Origin: JAXMHB01 sp046346965
GTDB lineage: Bacteria; Pseudomonadota; Gammaproteobacteria; Xanthomonadales; SZUA-5
NCBI GenBank assembly: GCA_046346965.1
Contig: JAXMHB010000002.1
Coordinates: forward strand, 346,150-410,149
DNA: 64,000 nucleotides
Direction: 5' to 3'
The translations under genes and the position numbers were made by a program. The notes beneath the pieces were generated by a model. It saw nothing but the letters and a program-made list of their open reading frames with translations. It did not search any database and was not told the origin of the DNA. This document shows positions 17,448-27,257 of the stretch, piece after piece (within the stretch, counting starts at the first letter, position 1; the number at the start of each line of letters is the position of its first letter).

Positions 17448-20400
17448 ATGATTTTTCGAGCGCGTTCTATCGCGTTCGCCTGAGCATGTTGTTGCCTGCG
17501 ATCGCAGTCGGCCAGGTGGATCTGGCCAAAGTCATCCATCCGGACCACACCGAGTTCGACGCCGCGGTGATGGCGCCGTTCCAGAGCACTGACCAGGCCG
17601 GTGCGTGAGATCCATCTGGACTTCAGTTTCCTCGATGCCAAGTCGCGCGTCGCCGCGCGTGGCGTTGCAGTTGATCGCAGCCGACGGCAGCGCGGTGACG
17701 GAGTGGTTGGGCCGAACGCCCATGAAGGCGGGCAGGGCGCGCGAGGTGATAGGCTGGAACGGCCTCGACGCCGATGGTCAGGTGCTGCCGGCCGGCGCTA
17801 CTACACGCTGCGGCTGAGCGCCGCGCCGGGTGGCGGTCGGCAAGAACGTCGATATTGCGGTGGCCGTCAACGCCGCGCTCAGTGGCGACGACGTCCATGT
17901 GCAGGAGCAAGGACATTCAGATCGGTGCGGTGCCGGCGGCACGCATGCCGGCCTTCCAGCCGTTGCCAGTCGGCCGCAGTGGCGAAGTCGCGGGCGGCGA
18001 CGATCAGCCTGCCGTACACCATCTGCGCCTGGGCTCATGCACGCGCAGACCAATCATTCGGACGGCGGCGCGGCGGTGGGTGCGTGCGGTGGCTCGGAAG
18101 TGCCGCAGGGCGGTACGGTGGATCCCACCGGCGCCTACACCATGATGCGCACGCAAGCCGGTGGCGATTTCATGCTCGCCTCCGAGCACAACCACATGTA
18201 CGACGGCTCGACCGGCACCAATACGGCGGCCAGTCCGACCACGCCAACAATCTGTTTGCGTCCGGCAAGAGTCAGGCCGCCGCCTGCAGCAGCGCCAACC
18301 CCAGTTTCCTTGCCTTGTACGGCCTGGAGTGGGGCGTGATCAGCAACAGTGGTCATTTGAACCTGATCAATCCCTCCGGCCTGGTGGCTTGGGAGAAGAA
18401 CGCCAGCGGCCGGCTGATCGGCCAGTTCGAGGTCGCCAAGAGCGACTACGCGGCGCTGTACACGCTGATGAACGCGCAGGGCGTACCGGGTGGGTCAGTT
18501 CAATCATCCCTCGACCAACCAGTTCGCCATCGGCGGTACGGGCATGAAGCACACCGCGGATGGCGGCAATGTGATGGTGCTGGCGGAGGTGCTCAACACC
18601 AGCGCCTTCTCGACCAACACCAGCGAGTCTGAGGTCAGCCGCTCGACTTACGGCGCCTATAACCTGCTGCTGGAGCGCGGCTACAAGGTGGCCCTGCGAC
18701 CAATCAGGACAATCACTGCGCCAACTATGGGCTGTCCTATCGCAACCGCACCTGGCGTGCTGTTGCCGACCGGCACCGCGCTCAATGAGGCCAACTTCAT
18801 CAGCGCACTGCGCGCGCGTCGCGCCTTTGCCGCGGAAGACAAGAACGGCCGGCTGATCCTGACCGCCAATGGCAATCTCATGGGCGGCACCTACAACAAT
18901 TCCGGCGCACTGACGCTGACGGCGCTGCACGCCAGCAGCAACGGCCAGACCGTGCAGCGCGTGCAGTTCTTCGAGGGCGTGCCCGGTCGCAGCCCGGCAC
19001 CGTCACCCAGCTGGCCGAAGGCAGCGGCAGCTATACCTTGACGCCGACCACGAGGCGCGCACTTCTATTACGCGCTGGTCACGCAGGCCAACGGTGACCG
19101 CTTCTGGAGCGCGCCGGTGTGGATCAATCAGGGCACATGAGCGGTGACACCACGCTGCCGACGGCCTCGGCCAGCGTCACCGGCAGCAGCGGCACGATCA
19201 CCTTGAATGCCACCGCCAGCGACAATGTCGGCGTCACCAGTGTCGAGTTCCTGATCGACAACGTCTCGCGCGGGACCGATAGCACCAGCCCGTACAGCCT
19301 GGCCTTCAACTCGACCACGCTGAGCAACGGCACGCACTCGCTGGTGGTCAAAGCCGCCGATGCGGCCGGCAACATCGGCACCTCGACCGCGGTCAGTTTC
19401 GCGGTCAACAACACGGTGCCGAACACCGCATACCGACCGCCTCGGCCAGCGTCACCGGCAGCAGCGGCACGATCACCTTGAATGCCACTGCCAGCGACAA
19501 GCACATCGGCGTCACCAGTGTCGAGTTCCTGATCGACAACGTCTCGCGCGGGACCGATAGCACCAGCCCGTACAGCCTGGCCTTCAACTCGACCACGCTG
19601 AGCAACGGCACGCACTCGCTGGTGGTCAAGGCCGCCGGACGCGGCCGGCAACATCGGCACCTCGACCGCGGTCAGCTTCTCGGTGAACAACACGGTGTCG
19701 ACCACCTTTACCGAGACGGAATCCAACGGCACGGCCGCGACCGCCAATGGGGTCGGCCGCTCGTTCACGGCGATCGAGGCACCATGGGCAACACCACCGA
19801 CAAGGACTTCTTCGCGATCAGTCTGAACGCCAACGAGACCTTGAGAGTGGACATGAGCGGTGGCCCCAGCGGCAGCGACTACTGACCTGTATCTGGTCGA
19901 CAGCGCGGATGCCACGCTGGTCAGTTCAACCGGCAGCACCAGCACCGAAACCGTCAGCTATGCGAACGGTGCCAGCGCGCGCACCGTCTACGCCAAGGTC
20001 ATCAAGTTATGCGGGCAGCAGCACCACCGTGGTGTATCGGCTCGCCCTCGGCTACACCGCCGGCACCTGCGGCGGTCGAGCAAGTGGTCAACGGCGGCTA
20101 CGAAAGCGGCGCCAGTTCCTGGACCGATGCGCAGACCACCATCACCAACAGCACCAGCCGCCCGGCGCGCAGCGGCAGTTACAAGGCCTGGATGTGCGGC
20201 TACGGAGCGGCTTCGAACGACACGCTGTACCAGACGGTGACCATCCCGAGCACAGCCACGGAAGCCAACTACAGCTTCTGGACCCGCATCGACACCGCCG
20301 AAACCACGACCACCTCGGCCTATGACACGATGCGTGCCGAAGTGCGCAGCAGCACCGGCGCGCTGCTGACCACGCTGGCGACGTACTCCAACCTCAATGC

Positions 20401-20539
20401 ATCGACCAGCTATGTGCAGCGCAGCTTCAGCCTGCTTGCCTACAAGGGACAGACGGTGCGCCTGAACTTCAATTGCACCGAAGGCTCTACGCTGCAAACC
20501 TCGTTTGTCATTGATGACGTCAGCCTGCTGACCCGCTGA
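17448..20539 (+). pseudogene. Secreted PHP-type (CehA-like) metallohydrolase with Ig, PPC and C-terminal domains, frameshifted
   Basis: Start MIFRARSIAFA at 17448; a signal peptide continues one frame over (LSMLLPAIAVGQ). Then come a FlgD Ig-like domain (WNGLDADGQVLPAG), a PHP metallohydrolase domain (MHAQTNHSDGG, LASEHNHMYDG, LYGLEWGVISNSGHLNL) carrying the metal-binding His/Asp residues of CehA/McbA enzymes, two near-identical bacterial Ig-like repeats (about 19.15-19.42 and 19.43-19.69 kb), a pre-peptidase C-terminal (PPC) domain (DKDFFAISLNANETLRVDM) and a C-terminal beta-sandwich domain (NGGYESGASSWTD to FVIDDVSLLTR). Around ten frame changes occur, without stops inside the domains. An intact form of about 1030 residues would be an extracellular phosphoesterase-like enzyme. 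Confidence 0.7.
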
Positions 20540-20549
20540 GTACGCCCGG

Positions 20550-20580
20550 CCGGCGATCCGGAAGCGATCCGGATCGCCGG
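20550..20580. terminator. Strong hairpin between convergent genes
   Basis: Perfect 12-bp arms CCGGCGATCCGG and CCGGATCGCCGG with a 7-base loop, placed between the stop at 20539 (+) and the stop at 20625 (-). There is no T-run. It probably serves both transcripts. Confidence 0.6.
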
Positions 20581-20624
20581 CGGGATCGGACGCGCATCGG
20601 GCCACCGTGCGCCCTGACCCCGGT

Positions 20625-23543
20625 CTATTTCCGGCTGCGCAGCGCTTCCGGGGTGGTGCCCAGCAGCGTGAGGGCGCGGATCAGGTGCGGGCGGCGTTCG
20701 AAGGGGTAGTCGCGGGCGTAGAAGCCGGTATCGAGCATGGCGCCGAACTCGCGCGCCCAGTGATTGAACTCGGCGTCCCGGCCCAGATGGTCGTAGATCA
20801 GCAAATAGGCGTCGGCGAGCACGGCTTTGGCCTCGATCACCGAGGCACGCGCTTGGGCGATCTGCCATTCCTGATCCAGGCGTGCCAGTGCGTGGGCGGG
20901 GTCGGCCCCGGTCAGCACTTCGCAGGCGGAGAGGTGGTAGGCCAGCACATCGCGCATGACCCAAGGTTGATCGCGCATACGCACTTCGCGCGGGCCGAGG
21001 AGTTCGAGCACGCGCGCACAGCGGGCGGGAAAGTACAGATCGACCTGCAGCAGGAGGATGCGATCGAGCGTGGCGCCTGGGAGTTCCGGATCTGTCAGCA
21101 GCAGCGGCAAGGCCGCGTCCAGGGTGGCGGCTGCCGGATCCGGCTGTTCCAGCCTGCCGTAGGCCTGCGCCAGCAACAGCCGGGATTCGCTGCGCAAGGA
21201 CAGGTCGCCCGTGGCATCGGCGCGTTCGACCAGGGTGTGCAGGCGCGTGATGCCGTCGGTCTGGCCCGACTGGATGTCCAGGTTGGCGATGCGTCCCTCG
21301 GCGCGCACGCAGTCGAAGTCGAGCAGCTTCGGTGGCTGGCACTGGGCCGCCGAGAGCGCGCGCAGATCCTCCACGATGCGGGTGGCATTGCCCAGGGGCT
21401 CCAGCGCCAGCGTGTGCCGCAGTCGGAATCGACTGGCGACAGGCAGCGCCTGCAAGGAGCCAAGCGCCGCTTGCGCCAACTGCATCCGCAGCGCGGTCGA
21501 GGCGAGGCTGAAGGACATCCCCGCGGAGATACGCGCCAGCACGACCGGGTGCGCCGGCCCGTAGCGCTGCTGGGCAGCGGTGAGTTCTGCGATCAGCGCG
21601 GGCGCCCAGGTCTCACCCTCGCTGGCCGGGTGGGCCAGCGCCGCCCGAGCGGTCCGCAGCAGCAGCGTGTACGGGTGTTCCTCGCCCAACAGCGCGCGGG
21701 TTCGCGGCAGCGCGGCGTCGATGGCGGCCAGCACCACCGGGAGTTGCTGGGCGCTGTCCTCGCTGGCGGCGAGCTGGCGCGCACGGCGGAACAAAAGGTA
21801 GGACTCGATCTCGGCGGCCAGCCGACCGTCGCCCGCGTCCACCTGGGCCGGCAGCAAAGCGATCGCCTGGTCGAGCGCCTGTCGCGCCGAGATCTCCTTG
21901 CCGTTGTTCCATTCCGCATCGCTGGCCAGGGTGTAGAGGCCGGCATCGATCAAGGGATCGCCCGACACCTCGCTGAGCAGCTGCCGGATGTAGCCGATGG
22001 CCGTGCGCGCGCTCTCGGCGGCGGTGATCTGCTGCGCGCGCCGCAGTCCGGCGCGCCGCAGCAAATGCAGGTTGCCGACCTCCTCGGCCAGCGCCTGCAC
22101 GCGCTTCAAATGCGCGCTGGCGGCGTCGATGTCCCCGAGTGCCATTTGCGCCTGCGCGATGGCGTAGAGCACCTCGGCACGGGTGGCGGCCGGCACCTGA
22201 TCGAGCCGAGTAGCCGCACTCTCCAAGGCCTCGCGGAAGGTCACGTTGGGGGTGCCGGCGAGTGTGGGATTGCCTGCCGAGAACACCTGGTTCAGCGCCT
22301 CCAGCGTCGCTTGCGCTTGCGCCAGGGCGGCTTCGGCGCGCTCGGTCTGGACCAGCGCGCGGTTGCGCGCCTGGTAGGCGCTGCTGGCATATCCCAAGGA
22401 CACCAGCGTGCCGGCCAGCAGGCTCAGCACGATGCCCAGCGCCAGCCCCACCGGCAGCGGATTGCGGCGCGCATACAGCCACGAGCGCTGCCAGCTGCTG
22501 GCGCGGCGGGCAGTGATCGGCTCGCGCGCCAGATAGCGACGCAGATCGTCGGCCAAAGCCCCGGCACTGGCATAGCGCAGCCGCAGCTCGCGCGCGAGCG
22601 CGGTGTCGATGATGATTTCCAGATCGCCGCGCAGCGAGGCATCCAGGCGGCCGATGGACAAGGGGGTGTCGCTGACCACGCGCTGCACCGCTTGCAGCGG
22701 CGCCAGTCCCGCCACTGGCAGCGGCACGCGCCCGGTCAGCAGCTCGTAGCCGATGGCACCCAGCGCATACACATCCGCGCGCGCATCGATGTCCTCGCGG
22801 CCGCTGGCCTGCTCGGGACTCATGTAGGCCGGCGTGCCGAGCACTGCGCCGGTCGCCGTCAGCGATTCACCGGCGTCGTACAAAAAGCCGATGCCGAAGT
22901 CGAGAATCTTGGGCTGTCCGTCGGCATCGATCAGGATGTTCGAGGGCTTCAGGTCCCGATGGATTACGCCGCGGCCGTGCGCGTGTTCGACCGCATCGGC
23001 GATGCTGGCCAGCAGGCGCAGGCGCTCGCGGCGATCCCGGTCGTGGGCATAGTCGTTCAGATGCTGGCCGTCGACGTACTCCATCACCAGGAAGGGCGCG
23101 CCTTGGCGCGTGTGACCCAGCGCATAGACCTGGGCAATGCCGGGGTGCGACAGCCGCGCCAGCAGGTTGGCCTCGCGGCCGAAGCGTGCCAGCGCCTGCT
23201 CGGTAATCGCGCCGCCCAGCATCTTGATCGCCACCAGCCGTCGTGGCTGCGCTTGCTCGGCCAGGAACACCACCCCCATGCCGCCCTGGCCCAGTTGCCG
23301 GAGGATGCGGAAATCGTCCAGATCCGGCGCTGACGCGCGCAGCGTCGCCGGCTGGTCGGCGACGCTGGCATCGTCTTGTGTGGGTTCGCCGTCGAGCATG
23401 CGCAGCACCAGCGCCGCCAGCCCGTCGTCGGCCCGTGCGCGGACGTAGGCCTCACGCTCTGCCCGCGGCAGCGCCAGCGCCACTTCGAACAGCGCGCGCG
23501 CCTCAGGCCAGCGCTGCCGCTTGGGATCGGGAAGCTCAGTCAC
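20625..23543 (-). CDS. Transmembrane Ser/Thr protein kinase with TPR-like C-terminus (kinase A)
   Basis: 972 residues from GTG at 23543 (VTELPDPKRQRW); ATG at 23585 is an alternative. A Pkn2/PknB-type kinase domain covers about residues 78-350: GQGGMG glycine loop, VAIKML lysine, HRDLKPSNIL catalytic loop, DFG, GTPAYMSPEQ activation segment. A transmembrane helix follows (VGLALGIVLSLLAGTLVSLGY at about 405-425). The remaining 550 residues are Ala-rich helical repeats of TPR type, expected to be periplasmic and to sense or bind a partner. The protein should phosphorylate Ser/Thr on cytoplasmic targets. It is the first of three paralogues in the window and has no sigma factor beside it. Confidence 0.9.
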   Translation of the reverse strand: MTELPDPKRQRWPEARALFEVALALPRAEREAYVRARADDGLAALVLRMLDGEPTQDDASVADQPATLRASAPDLDDFRILRQLGQGGMGVVFLAEQAQPRRLVAIKMLGGAITEQALARFGREANLLARLSHPGIAQVYALGHTRQGAPFLVMEYVDGQHLNDYAHDRDRRERLRLLASIADAVEHAHGRGVIHRDLKPSNILIDADGQPKILDFGIGFLYDAGESLTATGAVLGTPAYMSPEQASGREDIDARADVYALGAIGYELLTGRVPLPVAGLAPLQAVQRVVSDTPLSIGRLDASLRGDLEIIIDTALARELRLRYASAGALADDLRRYLAREPITARRASSWQRSWLYARRNPLPVGLALGIVLSLLAGTLVSLGYASSAYQARNRALVQTERAEAALAQAQATLEALNQVFSAGNPTLAGTPNVTFREALESAATRLDQVPAATRAEVLYAIAQAQMALGDIDAASAHLKRVQALAEEVGNLHLLRRAGLRRAQQITAAESARTAIGYIRQLLSEVSGDPLIDAGLYTLASDAEWNNGKEISARQALDQAIALLPAQVDAGDGRLAAEIESYLLFRRARQLAASEDSAQQLPVVLAAIDAALPRTRALLGEEHPYTLLLRTARAALAHPASEGETWAPALIAELTAAQQRYGPAHPVVLARISAGMSFSLASTALRMQLAQAALGSLQALPVASRFRLRHTLALEPLGNATRIVEDLRALSAAQCQPPKLLDFDCVRAEGRIANLDIQSGQTDGITRLHTLVERADATGDLSLRSESRLLLAQAYGRLEQPDPAAATLDAALPLLLTDPELPGATLDRILLLQVDLYFPARCARVLELLGPREVRMRDQPWVMRDVLAYHLSACEVLTGADPAHALARLDQEWQIAQARASVIEAKAVLADAYLLIYDHLGRDAEFNHWAREFGAMLDTGFYARDYPFERRPHLIRALTLLGTTPEALRSRK

Positions 23544-23680
23544 GGGTGGCAGTTCTACCGGGATCAGGCCAGGGCAGGCGCCCATGCCACCACACCGGAC
23601 TGGCACAGGCAATCGATGGAGCGCAAACCCGCCCGCGACTCGCTAGCCTGCGCACTGCGCCTGACAGCAGGAATCGCCCC

Positions 23681-24190
23681 ATGATGAATCCGGATGCCCT
23701 GGACGCATTGCAACGCGTCAGTACGATCGAGCTATTTCACTTGTCGAGCATACTCAACCGTCTGATGGCGGACCCCAAGCGCATCCTGGCGGTGCGCGTG
23801 CGCCTGACGTTGGGACAGCAGGTGCGCTACGTCGATACGCAAGCCCACGGGACAGCGCTGACTTTGCGCACGGGGACCGTGGTCGCGATGAAGGACACCC
23901 AGGTCAGCGTGCGCGATCAGCGCAGCGGGGCGATCTGGACGATGCCCTATGCGGCCATCGAACTGCCTTCGACCAGCGAGCAGCCGCCGGTGTCGCCAGC
24001 ACCGGCGCCGCCGAGGCCCACGCGCGAGGACTTCCGCGTCGGTGACCGTGTCAGCTTCGAGGATCAACACCTGCGGACGCGCATCGGCACGATCACGCGC
24101 ATCAATCAAAAGACCGCGACGATCGAGTGCGAGGGGGAACCGGGATGGCGTGTCTCTTTCGGCATCCTCAAACACGTGATTGACGTGTAG
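23681..24190 (+). CDS. Unknown protein with duplicated SH3-like domain
   Basis: 169 residues. ATG at 23681 with AGGA upstream; the frame is open further upstream but lies opposite kinase A there. After a short helical N-terminus (DALDALQRVSTIELFHLSSI) come two similar small beta-barrel units joined by a Pro-rich linker: GQQVRYVDTQAHGTALTLRT and VGDRVSFEDQHLRTRIGTIT, each with the V-G-x-x-V...G-x-V/I pattern of KOW/SH3-like folds. There is no signal peptide, so it is probably a cytoplasmic nucleic-acid- or protein-binding adaptor. It lies between kinases A and B, transcribed divergently from A and convergently with B. Function unknown. Confidence 0.75.
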   Translation: MMNPDALDALQRVSTIELFHLSSILNRLMADPKRILAVRVRLTLGQQVRYVDTQAHGTALTLRTGTVVAMKDTQVSVRDQRSGAIWTMPYAAIELPSTSEQPPVSPAPAPPRPTREDFRVGDRVSFEDQHLRTRIGTITRINQKTATIECEGEPGWRVSFGILKHVIDV

Positions 24191-24215
24191 GCGGGCGGCG
24201 CGTGCCCGCCGGCGC

Positions 24216-27134
24216 TCAGCGCGGCCGCAATGCGAGCGCCAGTCGAGCGCGCGGATGCGCGGCGCCGTGTCCCGCCACGACGGCGGCCACCAGCGCGTCT
24301 GGCACCTGCGCCGCGGCGCTACGCTGGGCCCGACGGCAGTAGGCGAGAGCAATCCGGGCGTCGGCGCTGCGTAGATCATCTGCGCCAAATCGCCGTGCAA
24401 TCTGGCGGGTGGCCAGCTCCGCAACTGCACAACCCCGATCGGCCTCTGGCTGCAGCCAGCCGCGCAACACATCGCGCTGGTCGCGCACGTCGTGATCGGC
24501 CGGGAAATCGTCCAAGGGCAGCGCGAGTGCCCGGGTCAGGCTATCGCGCGAGGCCAGCGTGTCACCGGCGGCGTGCTCTGCCTCGGCAAGCCACAGCAGG
24601 CCACGTACGCGTTCCAGTGCGGACGACCCCGGCGATCTTTGTCGCTGTGCGGCGGCGGCGCGCAGCAGGCTGAGCCCGTCTGCAGGCTTGCCACTGGCGA
24701 TCACAGCGAGGCCCAATACCTCGTCGGCGAAGGCGCGCTCGGGCGCATCCTCGCGCATGGTGGTGGCGAGGCCGTCGCGGGCTGCCGTCGCCAGCGCGAT
24801 GGCCGTCTGCACCTCACCTCGGTCGAGGAGCGCCGCTGCCAGACGCAACTCGCCCACGCGAAAGAACGCGTGGGCGCCGCCGCCTGCCGCACGGGCGATC
24901 TCAATAGCCGCCTGCATCCTGGCGATGCCGTCGCTGCATCCGCCCCGGACCCAACAGAGCCAGCCCTCGCGCAGCCGGTAGCTGGCACATTCCATGGACG
25001 ACTCACCTGAGCGCGCACAGCGTGCGGCGCGAACGGCTTCGATCAGCGGCACCGCTTCGGCATAGCGACCGGTGTTGATGTAGAGCGCGGCCAGGTCGCC
25101 GCTGACATCGAGCACATAGTTGTGGCCGGCCGGGAGGCTTGCGACCAAGCCGGCGTGCGCCTCGGTCAGCTGCTGTTCGGCGAGATGAAAGTCGCGGCGT
25201 GCGATTGCTTCGACGCCGAGATGTCGCAGCACGCGCAAGGTTTCCGGGTGTCGATCACCCAGCAACGCCCTGGCCAAGGCGTATTGTTCCGTGTTGATCG
25301 CGCTTGCCTTGTCCAGATCGCCGCGATCAAAGTAAATCGAGCCCAGATCACCCAGCAGTTCACGCAGTTGTGCTGCGTTGTTCGGAACGCGGCGCGCGAT
25401 CTCGATTGCGCGCAGGGAGGCCGCCTCGGCAGCCTCCGGATGGCCCGCATTGGCCTCGTCCCAGGCTTCGTCACCGTAGGTGGCGGCGAGCTGGGGATCA
25501 GCGTCGACGCCGGCCTCGGCGTACAGCGTCCGCGCAAGCGTGCGCCATTGTCGCGAGGCTTCGAAATCCGACAGCTCGATGGCGGCATAAGACAGATGCG
25601 ACAGCACCACGGCGCGCGCCAGCGGCGGCTGGTTCAGGGACTCGCGCAGGCTCAGTGCGGACTCGAGCAGCCGCCGGGACGCCTGAAAATCGCCGAACTG
25701 GCGGTACAAGATGCCAAGTTGCAGGGAGAGATCGGCCTGCAGTGCCGGTTGATCGGCGAACTCGACCGGCAAACGGGCAGCTCCTGCGTCGAGCATCTCG
25801 CGCGCATTGCGCGCGGGCAAGTCCGCACTCTGGAGCGGATCCGTGGTGGCGAACATGGATCCCAGAAAGCGCTGCGCGGCGGCCGCGCGTGCAGCCTCCA
25901 GGCGTGCCTCGCCGGCTTGCCTGATCGCCAGCGCCAGCGCTCCCAGCACCAGCAGGACGGCCAACCCGGCCAGAATACTGGCCAGGCGATGGCGGGCCAG
26001 AAATCGTGTTGCGCGATAGCGCAGGCTGTCGCGACGTGCACTGATCGGCATTCCGCTCCGCCATCGCTGCACATCAGCGATGAGCGCATCGACGCTGGCG
26101 TAGCGGCGCTCCGGGTCGCGCTGCAAAGCCTTCAGAACCAGCGTGTCAAAGTCCTCATTCAGCCATCGGGGCGCGATCGCCGGCACGCTGCGCTCGGCGG
26201 CGCGGCCCGCGGCGGCGCTGGGTGGCAGGCAGGTTGGCCCGTCGAGCATTTTGCCCCAGGTGTCTGGGCGCGCCGGATCGAAGGCATAGGCACGTTGTCC
26301 ACTGACCAATTCGTAGAGCAGGGCGCCCAGCGCATAGACATCAGTCGCGGTCGAAAGCACGGCGCCGCGCAACTGCTCGGGAGCGGCATAGGCCGGCGTG
26401 CAGTGCACGCCGCGGGTAATGGTCCCGTCCTGTGCCCTTGATGGGCCCAGGAGTCTGGCCACACCGAAATCCAGCAGCTTGGCATGACCGTGCTGATCGA
26501 CCATGACGTTGGCCGGCTTGATGTCGCAGTGCACCACCAGTTGCGAATGGGCATAGGCAACGGCGCGCGCAACCTCCAGAAATCGATCCACACGCGCGGC
26601 CAGATCGGCATGGCGCGCTGCGCACCAATCGAGCAGGGTTTGTCCCTGGATCAGCTCCATCACCAGAAAGGGCTGTTCATGCGCATCCAGTCCCCCATCG
26701 ATCAGGCGTGCAATGTGGGGATGTTCAAGTCGCGCCAGTAGCTCGCGCTCGCGCAAGAAGCGTGCGATCGCTCCTTGCGCCGCCGCTCCGAACGGGATTC
26801 GCTTCAGAGCAGCGGACTGCTCGAACCCCCCTTCGTTCCGATGCACCCGCAGCACCTCGCCCATGCCGCCCCGACCGAGTACACCCTCGATGGTCCATGT
26901 AGCAATGCGGCGTTCGCTCGGCTCATCGGCGCCCAACAGCGCATCGCGTGCGGAGACTGCAGCCGCCTCGAACTGCAGCGAGCGCGCATCGGCGGCAAGC
27001 ATCGCCTCCAGCTCTGCGCGGTCCGTGGCGTCCAGATCCAAGGTCGCCAACCGGGCTGCTCGTCGCGTCAGCGGCAGATCCACCAGCTCGTCGAAGTGCA
27101 CGCTGATGCGGGCGAAACGGCTGCGGTCGTCCAT
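24216..27134 (-). CDS. Transmembrane Ser/Thr protein kinase with variant HCD loop (kinase B)
   Basis: 972 residues. ATG at 27134 is chosen because GGAG lies 7 bases upstream; a TTG 12 bases earlier is less likely. Kinase domain about 80-345: GRGGMG loop, AALKRIP lysine, catalytic loop HCDIKPANVM with Cys in place of the usual Arg, DFGVARL, TPAYAAPEQL. A helix at about 395-415 (LASILAGLAVLLVLGALALAI) is followed by some 550 residues of TPR-like repeats. Asp, Lys and Asn of the active site are kept, so activity is expected. The loss of Arg makes it a non-RD kinase, which usually does not need activation-loop phosphorylation. An ECF sigma factor lies 1.7 kb upstream on the same strand. Confidence 0.9.
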   Translation of the reverse strand: MDDRSRFARISVHFDELVDLPLTRRAARLATLDLDATDRAELEAMLAADARSLQFEAAAVSARDALLGADEPSERRIATWTIEGVLGRGGMGEVLRVHRNEGGFEQSAALKRIPFGAAAQGAIARFLRERELLARLEHPHIARLIDGGLDAHEQPFLVMELIQGQTLLDWCAARHADLAARVDRFLEVARAVAYAHSQLVVHCDIKPANVMVDQHGHAKLLDFGVARLLGPSRAQDGTITRGVHCTPAYAAPEQLRGAVLSTATDVYALGALLYELVSGQRAYAFDPARPDTWGKMLDGPTCLPPSAAAGRAAERSVPAIAPRWLNEDFDTLVLKALQRDPERRYASVDALIADVQRWRSGMPISARRDSLRYRATRFLARHRLASILAGLAVLLVLGALALAIRQAGEARLEAARAAAAQRFLGSMFATTDPLQSADLPARNAREMLDAGAARLPVEFADQPALQADLSLQLGILYRQFGDFQASRRLLESALSLRESLNQPPLARAVVLSHLSYAAIELSDFEASRQWRTLARTLYAEAGVDADPQLAATYGDEAWDEANAGHPEAAEAASLRAIEIARRVPNNAAQLRELLGDLGSIYFDRGDLDKASAINTEQYALARALLGDRHPETLRVLRHLGVEAIARRDFHLAEQQLTEAHAGLVASLPAGHNYVLDVSGDLAALYINTGRYAEAVPLIEAVRAARCARSGESSMECASYRLREGWLCWVRGGCSDGIARMQAAIEIARAAGGGAHAFFRVGELRLAAALLDRGEVQTAIALATAARDGLATTMREDAPERAFADEVLGLAVIASGKPADGLSLLRAAAAQRQRSPGSSALERVRGLLWLAEAEHAAGDTLASRDSLTRALALPLDDFPADHDVRDQRDVLRGWLQPEADRGCAVAELATRQIARRFGADDLRSADARIALAYCRRAQRSAAAQVPDALVAAVVAGHGAAHPRARLALALRPR

Positions 27135-27257
27135 GCTCGTCTCCAAGTCGCCGCAGCATAGCGCTGCTTGAGCGGGGTCCAGGCGCAGTCGCGCAGCCGT
27201 GTCAGTGGACCGATCTCTTTTGCGTGGGCCGCGGTGAGTCCCCGGGGAGATCGTGCC

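Noticed and set aside
20607..23333. A 908-codon open frame on the plus strand opposite kinase A
   Set aside because: It is a shadow of high-GC coding on the minus strand: low-complexity Gln/Arg/Gly-rich translation, no domain, and the minus frame has a full kinase.
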